The notes beneath the pieces were generated by a model. It saw only the letters and a list, made by a program, of their open reading frames with translations. It had not been told where the DNA came from and searched no databases. 64,000 nt of DNA from the NCBI GenBank assembly GCA_035772405.1, contig JAYKKM010000504.1, positions 3,358,001 through 3,422,000 of the forward strand, written 5' to 3'. This DNA is from Chrysogorgia sp. JL179-B06 (Eukaryota; Cnidaria; Anthozoa; Scleralcyonacea; Chrysogorgiidae). The first letter of the stretch is position 1, and the number at the start of each line of letters is the position of its first letter. The position numbers and the translations under genes were made by a program. Shown piece after piece: positions 33,101 through 62,642 of the stretch.

Positions 33101-33168
33101 CATAAAATATGCCACTCTGTCCTTCCAGTATTAGATAAAAATTTAGAAACGTTTCTGAACAACCACAT
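15189..33168 (-). CDS. small J-domain (DnaJ) protein, two exons across a 17.5-kb intron
   Basis: J-domain proteins stimulate Hsp70 ATPase through the HPD motif. Exon 1 is 32,901-33,168: its ATG is the first after an in-frame stop at 33,178-33,180, and it ends at a GTAAGT donor. It carries an Arg-rich, presequence-like N-terminus and then [31 protein letters not shown] with HPD intact. Exon 2 is 15,189-15,361, after an AG acceptor: [19 protein letters not shown] completes helices III-IV. The phases join exactly (G|AT). ATQxxIKxAYY resembles mitochondrial DNAJC30, hence the tentative naming. Exon 2 either continues to a further exon through the GTACTG donor or reads through to a stop at 15,132, giving about 165 residues without the membrane segment of DNAJC30. 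The intron holds the BEL/Pao element and large tandem arrays, so the exon pairing is inferred from phase, strand and domain continuity. Confidence 0.75.
15484..15575 (+). mobile_element. PLE terminus fragment with degenerate hammerhead
   Basis: From CTGATGAAGGGCTCCGC (15,498) through TTCGCTTTGCTGTATA the sequence parallels 52,562-52,640, the 3' end of the PLE at 49.8-52.6 kb. The hammerhead core is damaged: the GAAAC box is present, but it is followed by ATC rather than GTC and stem II has one changed base. A second CTGATGA copy lies 14 bases upstream (15,484-15,490). It is a solo end, without coding sequence. Confidence 0.65.
15960..16970. other. C/T-rich low-AT block with an internal 116-bp duplication
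   Basis: Composition changes abruptly here: the plus strand is rich in C, T and G and poor in A, unlike both flanks. Segments starting at 16,229 and 16,345 (both GCGGGTCCGTA...) are diverged direct repeats about 116 bp long. Several overlapping plus-strand frames are open over 80-139 codons, but none has a recognisable domain, and long frames are expected in such low-A sequence. It could be a non-coding part of an LTR element or an imported segment. I cannot assign it. Confidence 0.4.
17000..17180 (-). mobile_element. PLE-terminus remnants in inverted orientation
   Basis: The minus strand of 17,000-17,110 reads GGGCCTTCGCTCGAAACGTT, TAGACTACTTACACGCTATT and CACCAACC, paralleling 56,105-56,180 (+). 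A second AAAGGGCCTTCGCTCGAAAC copy lies on the plus strand at 17,145-17,165, so two PLE ends face each other. Both hammerhead-like cores are degenerate. Confidence 0.55.
17500..18082. mobile_element. hAT-like MITE, about 583 bp
   Basis: The ends CAGGGCTCGAAATAA and TTATTTCGAGCGCTG are inverted copies with one mismatch. Inner inverted repeats rich in GATCGGC/CCGATCG run inward from both ends. The flanks carry CAAGTCTTG and CAAGTACTG, an imperfect target duplication. The AT-rich centre has no transposase. Confidence 0.7.
18083..19000. other. no gene recognised
   Basis: Moderately GC-rich sequence up to the BEL insertion site. The frame at 18,631-18,882 (+) has no known motif. The 5 bases at 18,996-19,000 (ATATT) are the left copy of the BEL target duplication. 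Confidence 0.35.
19001..19391 (-). repeat. BEL/Pao 3' LTR
   Basis: A 391-bp terminal repeat, downstream in element orientation. On the coding strand it starts TGTAACCGCTGAGC and ends CCCCGGTCACA. It is identical to the other LTR except at 19,214. The purine-rich priming tract adjoins it at 19,392. Confidence 0.95.
19567..20903 (-). CDS. BEL/Pao integrase domain of Pol (-1 frame relative to Gag-Pol)
   Basis: Integrase catalyses strand transfer of the cDNA into the host chromosome. The frame is entered at the A7 tract (20,904-20,910) one base back from the Gag-Pol frame, reading [15 protein letters not shown] and then [10 protein letters not shown]. An HHCC zinc-binding region follows (H...KIAHQGRG ... 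CTTCRKL). The catalytic triad sits in CGVDYFGPW (about 20,530-20,550), RSDQGTNF (about 20,340-20,362) and MGGVWERQ (about 20,190-20,207). The C-terminus ([20 protein letters not shown]) matches the DUF5641-type tail typical of Pao integrases. It is intact to its stop. No independent start is obvious, so expression probably depends on frameshifting or else the frame change is a mutation. Confidence 0.9.
20883..20910 (-). promoter_or_regulatory. candidate -1 ribosomal frameshift signal
   Basis: On the coding strand the Gag-Pol frame reads AGA AAA AAA GCG, so the seven A form the slippery heptamer A_AAA_AAA in exact zero frame (20,904-20,910). Two bases later come GATCTA, a 7-base loop and TAGATC (20,901-20,883), a perfect 6-bp hairpin overlapping the zero-frame stop at 20,886-20,888. 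A -1 slip enters the integrase frame directly. Against it: the spacer is short for a typical stimulator, and a homopolymer indel would look the same. Confidence 0.5.
20886..25883 (-). CDS. BEL/Pao Gag-Pol polyprotein (Gag, protease, RT, RNase H)
   Basis: 1,665 codons from the ATG at 25,883, which lies 68 nt inside the 5' LTR border. Regions in order: a basic, coiled-coil Gag N-terminus; two tandem 33-residue copies ([15 protein letters not shown] type); a long Glu/Gln/Arg-rich coiled coil; a Gag core in the Pao style ([19 protein letters not shown]); zinc knuckles near residues 625-680 ([27 protein letters not shown]); an aspartic protease with [12 protein letters not shown] near 750; a Pao-type RT with [10 protein letters not shown] and YVDD (22,308-22,319, about residue 1,190); RNase H with [12 protein letters not shown] (about 1,366), [15 protein letters not shown] and [10 protein letters not shown]. 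It ends at 20,886 just after the slippery A tract, before integrase. All catalytic motifs look intact. Confidence 0.95.
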   Translation of the reverse strand: MTSTNFNESRRDEETEAESDIATGNILREPRIRKRTEKGLCMELERAKKKRDKVVGTVNKRIRSVDILLKESEDIVKLTAGKDGLEMELDNLRSLQTEVMYILLENADEEVQSEEEKYFGVILNKALECLADVKIRIKDKEQERAELLSRKSDRSSNANSFITRSLGTSSKRISAARAELLSRKSDRSSNVNSFVTRSLSTSSKRISAARAEAAALRAKLDSLTKLQNIQRKQNELTRQKEELERLEEQERLQGELSAAVVIHKILQDTSVSCQSNERKVIPMEEPLSMPIKPKQDNVDAVIPSARTQFPVESRIPHRSFLDVNTPEFIPWDSKWSGSKQVHVPLQQSLEIPYPSQPYTNQWQVQQIQRENAEIQRQQVQLLERLTLPVPKPPVFEGDILEYPKWESAFDALIEEGTVKPSYKLYYLGEYTGGIAKKMVGGLLGLRSEDAYSRARKVLKERFGDPFKIYEAYREKLKTWPVCTTGGELQDYSDFLVMTRETMRTVKYLKEFNTFSAIRELAARLPIFYSNKWRESAKRTEASQGEYTFDNFVDFAQESSSDANHPVFSHEALAATRRQLLRGLKKDDKQTLKPQRRFPRGTAFKTTNEGEEREDNRLQSGRSLCFMCDEEHNLEDCKTFLKGTVAERVRFVKSKGLCFACLKKGHMVRQCQRKRKCQICKKPHVTVLHYDSPPWGTSGEIRAREENLKATSSCVSVCHASDSDGGMTTSSMIVPVWLSHRDEPNREVQVYAVLDDQSDTCFVTDEVCNTLGLSGPELILELGTMHAVENVSTRKIEGLVASRDEKSVKISLPKSYSREKIPVRREQIPRPELAQRWRHLWSIANKISPYREDLKIGILIGNNCVQAIKPRDVIPGRSKDPYAIRTALGWGVIGAVVPNNDEDKDAISAGCYRIATREIDSDERKDGKFVHTTRHKEVINPSAVKKMFERDFSETRVREKPLSQDDIKFLKIMKDGIHLTEAGHYEMPLPLRDEKVDLPCNKKLAEIRLKCLQRRFDKSPKYKSDYVSFMNDTIKKGHAERAPKECNKVWYIPHHGVYNPKKPDKIRVVFDCSADFMGHSLNRHLLQGPDITNSLVGVLCRFRQEPVAFTCDIEGMFHQVNVNKEHRDFLRFLWWDEGDTTQEPKEYRMTVHLFGAASSPACANLSLKTTAEDNKDLGEEVVDFVKTDFYVDDGLKSVDTVEKAVSLIQKGKEMCQRGGFRLHKFTSNNKEVIESIPVEDRAKGVKNLDLDNELLPLDRVLGVEWCMESDSFKFRITLKDKPLTRRGILSTVCSIYDPLGFAAPFLLRGKRILQLLCKEGVNWDDHIPDVLRSQWELWRRELLLLEEMNIPRCFKPDGFGNVKTTELHHFSDASVDGYGQCSYLRMVDHNDRIHCSLVVGKSRVNPLKPITIPRLELTAALVSVKVSEMLQRELRYDELKEFFWTDSQVVLAYIHNDTRRFKTYVANRVQQIRDHTTPNQWNHVESKHNPADDASRGLSVQNLLQSSTWLKGPAFLWELNQSWLNLNCSVELTELSPCDQELKKASSFDTSSKELLTLLPRLDYFSDWFRVKRALAICVRYLRILLDRVRVGKDIGSRKKNVRHRRCEAVTVEELRNAEEKIIKSVQREAFGNEFKALKSKNNEFETREETRSRKTEMRKKAIYMV
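25252..25449 (-). repeat. in-frame 99-bp tandem duplication inside BEL gag
   Basis: GGCACGAGCCGCACTGATGC begins at 25,251 and again at 25,350, a period of 99 bp (33 codons), so the Gag frame is kept. The two protein copies differ at a few positions ([13 protein letters not shown] versus [13 protein letters not shown]), so the duplication is older than the insertion itself. Confidence 0.9.
25951..26341 (-). repeat. BEL/Pao 5' LTR
   Basis: 391 bp, the upstream LTR in element orientation, with 390 of 391 positions identical to the partner. It is followed outward by the target duplication ATATT (26,342-26,346). The primer-binding segment should start just inside 25,951 (GTCAACAACGAAGGG on the coding strand); I could not match it to a tRNA from memory. 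Confidence 0.95.
26475..26570. repeat. dispersed repeat, copy 2 (copy 1 near 9,436)
   Basis: CCCCAACAGGTTACAAGCCC, a GGGTTCTGAGGGCC block and GGTCGTTATC occur in the same order as in 9,436-9,530. It lies next to the minisatellite that follows and may be part of the same unclassified element. Confidence 0.55.
26780..27620. repeat. degenerate minisatellite with an embedded 21-bp array
   Basis: Words of the type GAGACACATCAGGTGT, GGCATGGCAATTG and AGCAGCAATTGGAACCTG alternate irregularly through this block at roughly 25-60-bp spacing. Embedded at 27,275-27,413 is a cleaner array of about 6-7 units of 21 bp (CCTGGGTAGCGGAGGTAAGA plus C). The minus-strand frames here read low-complexity text such as repeated LPPLPRV and are not genes. 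Confidence 0.85.
27621..28180. other. no feature recognised
   Basis: Intronic sequence of the J-domain gene with no known motif. The word AATGGACAGCACCTGAT occurs twice in tandem near 27,670-27,705. Confidence 0.35.
28180..29530. repeat. imperfect tandem array of 200-245-bp units
   Basis: Landmarks recur in order: GATAAGCGG(T/C)AAATTGACAG, GAGCACCAAGCAATTGTACG, TTCTCCGTGAAA, CTATCCTGCAGAG, CAACGGA, AATTTAACCAGATATAGGTA, GACGGCAATAAAGC and AGC(A/G)CTTCGCAA. About five units begin near 28,200, 28,395, 28,645, 28,885 and 29,330. The array is interrupted by a LINE tail at 28,920-29,158. No coding potential is seen; it may be an internal array of a large transposon or a local satellite. Confidence 0.85.
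28920..29158 (+). mobile_element. 5'-truncated LINE 3' end inserted in the tandem array
   Basis: The frame [22 protein letters not shown] followed by RLFNFI and a stop matches the extreme C-terminus common to several invertebrate LINE families (Y.LP..RT.R.K.tFinR.lF). It is followed by about 120 bp of AT-rich 3' UTR, an AATAAA and a CTA trinucleotide tail at 29,140-29,158. It splits one array unit between GCGAGCACC and AAGCAATTG. Confidence 0.75.
29541..29996 (-). other. unrecognised 151-codon open frame
   Basis: ATG at 29,996 and stop at 29,541. The predicted protein is Cys/Arg/Phe-rich ([20 protein letters not shown]) without a known domain or splice-compatible context. A CACAAGACCGGC word occurs near both ends (29,578 and 29,967), suggesting that the frame is part of a repeat unit. 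I do not claim it as a gene. Confidence 0.3.
30303..30633. mobile_element. 331-bp foldback MITE, copy 1 (TTAA-flanked)
   Basis: It is almost a complete palindrome: AGTGCCTATATCACTTG... reads inward from both ends with only a short unpaired centre. It is flanked by TTAA on both sides (30,299-30,302 and 30,634-30,637), the target preference of piggyBac-type transposases. A second copy of the same length lies at 34,219-34,549. Non-coding. Confidence 0.9.
30920..31185. mobile_element. possible MITE with GGATC-rich ends
   Basis: GGCGGATCTAGGGGTGGGGT at the left and TGGATCCACCCCACC at the right are loosely inverted, and GGGGGTGCGCACCCCC-type palindromes lie inside each end. Boundaries and superfamily are uncertain. 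Confidence 0.4.
31258..32450. mobile_element. 1,193-bp TA-flanked DNA transposon (non-autonomous)
   Basis: Perfect 23-bp terminal inverted repeats beginning CAGTAGAACCTGAG are flanked by TA on both sides (31,256-31,257 and 32,451-32,452), as in Tc1/mariner-pogo elements. Subterminal regions repeat GTGGTCGTAAA-type words. The interior holds diverged direct repeats around TCAAAATTCTTG and CGTTTGGGA. No transposase frame is present. Confidence 0.9.
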
Positions 33169-33617
33169 CCCACTCAACTAGCAGCCATGTTTACTGATTT
33201 GGTCTTGGCGCAGGCCAAAAGGAACGCAGGCTCTGGGATATTTCGGTAAAACGAACAGTGTGGCGGGAAATTTCGCTACATGGAACCAAAGTGGTTATGG
33301 TTAGCACATTGGTTTCTTTGTGGTTGATTCTATTGTTTCAATCAAAACTTCGTATAGGAACGTGGCGACCCGGATATTTCTGCACTTATTGCACTCATCT
33401 GGACGATCTTTTTAGTATCTGCGAGAGAATCTAGTAGCTACATTCCCTCATTTCGTATAAATATACATCATACGATCGGACAAGGGTTAGGATTGGTGTT
33501 GTGTTGGGTTCTATTTCACTCATTATCATCAAAATAATACGAATTGGCAATTGCGATTATCATCAAAATAAGGGTCACACAATAAGAACTAGAACTGCTA
33601 ACCCCAAAACAACTTAA

Positions 33618-34102
33618 AGGACATTGGCAAGTTGGCAACAAAAATTAATTTTGTCCAATACTGATGAAAGAACTCGTAAAATGATAGAGTAACATATTTT
33701 ACAACTTTCCCATATTTTACTTCGTTTGTGAAATATTTCAGTTTGTTTGATATGTAAATGAGATGGTCTCTGACGTCAGGTGTTGGGTAGGGAATTTTCA
33801 CACATTAAAAAAGGTCTTATATCTCAGTGATTGCTAAGTTTACAGCGTTCATTATCATGAGGAGTTATTATACGCACATTTTCAAGTAAATTTGTGAAAC
33901 AAACTTGACGATGGAACTAATATTCTAATGTGTGAAACTTCTCTACCCAACACCTGACGTCAGAGACCATCTCATTTACATATCAAACAAACTGAAATAT
34001 TTCAAAAACGAAGTAAAATACGGAAAAGTTGTAAAATATGTTACTCTATCATTTTACGAGTTCTTTCATATTAGACAAACTTAATTTTGTTGCCAATGTC
34101 CT
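33618..34102. mobile_element. 485-bp MITE with about 200-bp inverted arms (TTAA-flanked)
   Basis: The left arm AGGACATTGGCAA... and the right arm ...TTGCCAATGTCCT are long imperfect inverted repeats sharing GAAAGAACTCGTAAAATGAT and CAACACCTGACGTCAGAGAC. TTAA occurs at both borders (33,614-33,617 and 34,103-34,106). It lies just upstream of the J-domain gene. Confidence 0.9.
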
Positions 34103-34218
34103 TTAAATGATTATATCCTAAACCAAATCCCCCGCCCAGTGGGTTTTCTAACCCTGACCCCCGCCTAAAACGTTGCCCAACCCCCCGTGATACAGGAAAG
34201 CTAAGTAAAAATCCTTAA

Positions 34219-34549
34219 AGTGCCTATATCACTTGTGGGATCTTTACATATTTATAGTAATTGGAACATTCTAAGAAGATTTGTAATATATCTTCTCAGG
34301 CGAAAATTTCATCTTCATGGACTTTTTTGCAGTTAAAGTTACCGGATATGACATCAAAGGAGGAATTTTTGAAGCAAGAAACAAAAGAAAACTGATTTGC
34401 ATTTCCTCCTTTGATGTCATATCCGGTAACTTTAACTGCAAAAAAGTCCATGAAGATGAAATTTTCGCCTGAGAAGATATAGTACAAATCTTCTTAGAAT
34501 GTTCCAATTACTATAAATATGTAAAGATCCCACAAGTGATATAGGCACT
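34219..34549. mobile_element. 331-bp foldback MITE, copy 2 (TTAA-flanked)
   Basis: Near-identical to 30,303-30,633, of the same length, and TTAA-flanked (34,215-34,218 and 34,550-34,553). I see only a handful of differences (for example TTGCAATT versus TTGCATTT near the centre), so the two copies are recent or were homogenised. Confidence 0.9.
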
Positions 34550-34553
34550 TTAA

Positions 34554-35129
34554 TACTAATAAAAGGATCGTCCACTATTCATTTGACAAATACTTGTCAG
34601 ATTTTATATTCACGAGTTGTTTGTGTCGTTAAACGAACGAGTATAAGGTACGAGCGAGTGAGTGGTACAAGTAGCCTGCCACAGGTGTTTTTGTTTCACA
34701 AACTGCAAGTTTTTAAACAATTAACTGCGGTACAGTACTTGTAACATCCTTCGTAAAACAAAAATTAAATAAAATCATATCTAAGTGATTACGATATTAT
34801 TCAAGCAAATGTATGCACCATCCACTCCCATATCCTCCTGCAAAAAAATCCTGGCAAGAACGGATGAAGGTTTCGGGGCATATATTATGTTGCATAACTT
34901 CGTTACTTCATTGTTGTCATTGCCATTGCAGGGTCACAGCTGCAGTCCTGTAGTTATTCAAATGCATAAAATTAAAATTAAAGTAAAAACATATAACTTA
35001 ACATAATACTAATTATGTATACATTCGTTGGTAGTAATTTTTCTGTCTTTCATTTGCGGCGTCTATCGGCCGATGTCATTTATACTAAATCTTAGATTAC
35101 AAATACTATAAACGATCATATTGTCAGAT
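34554..35129. other. RAB18 3' flank, presumed 3' UTR side
   Basis: AT-rich sequence downstream of the RAB18 stop codon in gene orientation. Short open frames here have no known domain and probably lie in transcribed 3' UTR or intergenic sequence. Confidence 0.4.
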
Positions 35130-59196
<24,067 letters not shown>

Positions 59197-59850
59197 TTTG
59201 TTGTTATCATCATAAAATGTATCCAAATTGCGTCATTTCTATCGACGAATCCGCGCATACTGTGATCAGCTGTAGCAGAATAAATTTTTCTTCCAAAATG
59301 ATTTTTCGGAGAAATGAAGGAATTTTGAAGAATTGAAATTTCGAAGGAAATTTGAAGGATTTTTTGAGTATATGTAGGAATTTTGAGTGTGATGCAAAAG
59401 TCATTGTTCTATGTTGTTGTTCAGTTTCACGGTCACTGAACGTATTGTATTTTCTGTATAATGAAGCAGTCATCCAATATTAAAACAACGTTCGGATTTA
59501 ATTAGTGTAGTCCTTCATCATCACGTGTTGTGAGTCCTTCGCCGTCACGTGTCCATAGAATTTCAATAACAAACACCATTGCGTGATCTTGAAAGAATCT
59601 ATGCTGCAATAAAGCAGCATCTTACTTAGTGAAACCTACTTAGTTATGGTATTCATGGGTAATTCTTGCTAATCAGCCAGATCAGAGTTTCAGAAGTTTA
59701 AATGCAAACAACAGTTAAACTGTAGTTAAGAGACAACTGGGCACAGTTGAGCTGAACAATTTTAACAGGAAACTTCTGACAACTGACAAATTTGGGAATA
59801 GTAAATATATACACTAGCTCGTACTTAATTTGGTACTTAATTTAATTTAA
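59197..59850. other. RAB18 5' flank
   Basis: Sequence upstream of the RAB18 start codon, presumably holding the 5' UTR and promoter. A CATCACGTGTTG/CGTCACGTGTCC pair with two CACGTG E-box palindromes lies at about 59,522-59,550. No TATA box is obvious at a plausible distance. Confidence 0.4.
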
Positions 59851-60323
59851 AGGGATATGGCAATATAAATTAACTTTGTCTCATTTGAAAGAACTCCTAA
59901 AATGGTATAAGAAGACCTTTTACAATTTTTCTGTATCTTTATTGGTTTTTGAAATATTTCAGATAATTATGACAAAAGACAATCTACAATCCGCCATCTT
60001 GTTGTAATAAACTGGGAAATTGGTGACGTCACAAGCAGGGTAAACCTGATGAAACTACTCCATAGGTAACCGAATTTCCGCGGAAGGCTTTTTAAAATGT
60101 TGTGGGCCAATTGAAAATGGAAATAGTGCAACATAATCGAGTTTCTGGCTCATAATGTATTACCCTATCGAAAATAATTCCAAGATGGCGGACAGCACGC
60201 TGTCTTTCGTCAAATTATTTCGAAAACCAAAAAAGATAAGGGAAAATTGTAAAAGGTCTTGTTATACTATTTCACGAGTTCTTTCAAATGATACAAAGTT
60301 AATTTATATTGCCATTACAGTAT
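59851..60323. mobile_element. TTAA-type MITE upstream of RAB18
   Basis: AGGGATATGGCAATATAAAT at the left is mirrored by ATTTATATTGCCAT at the right, and the arms continue through CATTTGAAAGAACTC and AAGACCTTTTACAATTTT. TTAA is present at 59,847-59,850 and 60,324-60,327. It shares GAAAGAACTC with the element at 33,618, so both belong to one superfamily. Confidence 0.8.
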
Positions 60324-60649
60324 TTAATACTGTAATTTTGTTCAGAAATTGTTCTCAAATTCATTGTTTACGTCATTCAAATTAACATTATTCAATCCTC
60401 TTACGCTACTGGTCTGTAATTTACCACTTCAATGTGATATTGCTGTCTTTTTCGATACAATTCTGGCTGTGCAGTTATCTGCGTCTTCGGGTAGTGTACA
60501 TTGCGTACCTATTTTGGAGATATTGCTTCCACAATCTCTTGTTTATGACGTATTATATTGTGGACATATGTATGTTATTTCCAGGTTCCCTTGGGTATGT
60601 GATTTATTCAGTGCCCGGATTAACAATATTGCAGAAGTGGCATATGCCA

Positions 60650-60935
60650 CGGCCTCGCGCTTTTGGGGGCCTCGCGCTTTTAGGGGCCCCGCCCTTTTAA
60701 GGGCCCCGCCCCTAAAAGAGCGGGCTCATAAAAGCACGAGGCCCCTAAATGCGCGGGGCCCCTAAATGCGCGAGGCCCTTAAAAGCGCTGGGCCTCTAAA
60801 AGAGCGGCCCCCTAAAAGAGCGGGGCCCCTAAAAGATCGATCTTTTAGGGGGCACGCTCTTTAAGGGCCCCGCGCATTTAGGGGCCTCGCGCATTTAGGA
60901 GCCCCGCTCTTTTAGGCCCCCCCCCCCCGCGCTTT
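60650..60935. repeat. GC-rich inverted/tandem repeat block
   Basis: Variants of GGGCCCCTAAAAGAGCG and its complement repeat many times, in tandem and inverted around AAAAGATCGATCTTTT at about 60,833-60,848, ending in a run of C. It is non-coding, strongly structured as single strand, and sharply different in composition from its flanks. Confidence 0.85.
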
Positions 60936-61256
60936 CTGGTAGCCTTTTTTCTATTGGCTTCCAGCGCGGGGCCCAAACGAAAGTACAGGAGGTCCGATGA
61001 TAAATTTTAGGGAGGTCCGACTGCGGCAGAAATTTACCGATCCCAACGTTAAAATGTTATAATAATTTATAAAATATATTATTATATATATTATTTTATA
61101 TATTATTATTATATATTTATATATTTATTTATTATTTGTCTTTAAATCCGGCCCTGGATTTATTCACCTTAGCTTGGACCTACACCTCCTCGGGGAAGGC
61201 TAAAAGCCGGATGACTCAAAAGGACCTTTCTGTTTTTTTCTGTTTTTTTATTTTTC
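60936..61256. other. no feature recognised
   Basis: Contains an AT-rich TATTATATA block (61,050-61,130) and nothing recognisable as coding. Confidence 0.35.
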
Positions 61257-61375
61257 GTTAGGTTAAGGATAGCTACGGTTAGGGTTAGGTTTAAGGTTAG
61301 GATCAAGGTTAGGATCAAGGTTAGGATCAAGGTTAGGGTTAGGATTAGGATTGAGATTAGGGTTAGGATTAATAG
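61257..61375. repeat. telomere-like (TTAGGG)-related interstitial repeat
   Basis: Degenerate GGTTAGGGTTAGG and AAGGTTAGGATC units in tandem over about 120 bp. The vertebrate/cnidarian-type TTAGGG hexamer is recognisable, mixed with 12-bp AGGATCAAGGTT variants. It is interstitial, not a chromosome end as far as this window shows. Confidence 0.8.
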
Positions 61376-61391
61376 TTCTAAAAAATGTGAA

Positions 61392-61568
61392 TCAGCGGCA
61401 AGCAATCGTCTTCTGGTAAGTACTTCATCTTGCAGGGATATAGCGAACCCATACAGTTGTTTTGGGGTTAGCAGTTATATGATGTATATATCATAATATA
61501 TATATATATATAGGCATCTCTCTCTGATACTAAAAAATATCGTCCAGAAGACGATTGCTTGTCGCTGA
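61392..61568. mobile_element. 177-bp MITE with 25-bp inverted ends
   Basis: TCAGCGGCAAGCAATCGTCT at the left and AGACGATTGCTTGTCGCTGA at the right match as inverted repeats with one mismatch; the full repeat also includes TCTGG/CCAGA. The interior has a TA run. No target duplication is resolved. Confidence 0.8.
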
Positions 61569-62072
61569 CCAGGATAAATGGCGTGCTCACGCTCCTTCTC
61601 GTATACTCCCCTACTCTCGTATCATCCTATATTCCACTGGTTTGAATATTCGCCACGCGCAAGTGTCCCCTCGCGCGCGTTTTCGCTCTTCTCCCCCCCC
61701 CCCCCCCTTCGAGAGCCGCTACGCAGGCTACGCGCAAGGCCTCGTTACACGCGAGAAGATTACACGTGTGAACTAGGCCATGCCTGGACGCCTTTTTACT
61801 TGTTCAGCTCCGGCCGAAATGTGAAAGGTACTTATGAATCCACATAAGTATGTATTCCACATAAGGAACAGAAAATACATTGCCCTAGTTACCAATTAGG
61901 GACGAAAGTGACTAAATAAATGTAGGGCCGGATGAAGGGTGGGGGGCACTTTGGGTGCCAGGAGCCCCGCTCTTTTGTGGGGGCCCCGCAGGATTTTTGT
62001 GCCTTGCGTTTATTTTGGGCCTTGTATTTCTAATTTAGGGACCCCATGTTTTCTGGTTTCTTGTGGGACACG

Positions 62073-62634
62073 CAGAGGCGTCGGAACGACAATAAAAGTG
62101 AAGGGGCACGGCGACGTATATAGATGTTCTATAACCTGTTACCCTCAGTATACATGTGCTAAAAACAACAACCAGCATGTTGTTATTCTAAACAATCTTT
62201 TACTCACTGCGATTGATCGAGCGGATTTGTGGTGCAGATGCATGGCAAAAATAGGGCTAGCTACTGATCTATGGGAACAGTCAGTCAATGGTACGCAGGA
62301 TTATTTTGCCAGGGACTTAGTATGACAAATCCCTGAGACGTTTGTGACGAACCTCTCTAGTTGGGTCTGGGGCGATTCCGGCGATTTCTGCGAGGAACAT
62401 TCTGAAAAAATAATCTGTAAGGTCTTTTTTAAGATAAACAATTGCACATTGTTAACGAAATTAAGTTTTATGTATTCCCATGTGCTAACAGTCGCACCAA
62501 ATGCATGTGAGGCTGCATATTACTAGCATATTAATGCATATTACTAGCCAGGTAAAAGTGGGGGGCCCTCACATACTCATGCCCCCCACCAAAAAAAGTG
62601 AGGGGACCAAAGCCCCCCGCTTCCGACGCCCCTG
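62073..62634. mobile_element. 562-bp hAT MITE
   Basis: The ends CAGAGGCGTCGGAA and TTCCGACGCCCCTG are inverted repeats (one mismatch), flanked by a perfect 8-bp duplication GGGACACG (62,065-62,072 and 62,635-62,642). The inner ends are rich in GGGGGCC/CCCCCC words. The interior frame at 61,939-62,325 crosses the border and is not a gene. Confidence 0.92.
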
Positions 62635-62642
62635 GGGACACG

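Noticed and set aside
61257..61375. True telomere or chromosome end
   Set aside because: Units are degenerate and flanked on both sides by ordinary repeats; interstitial only.
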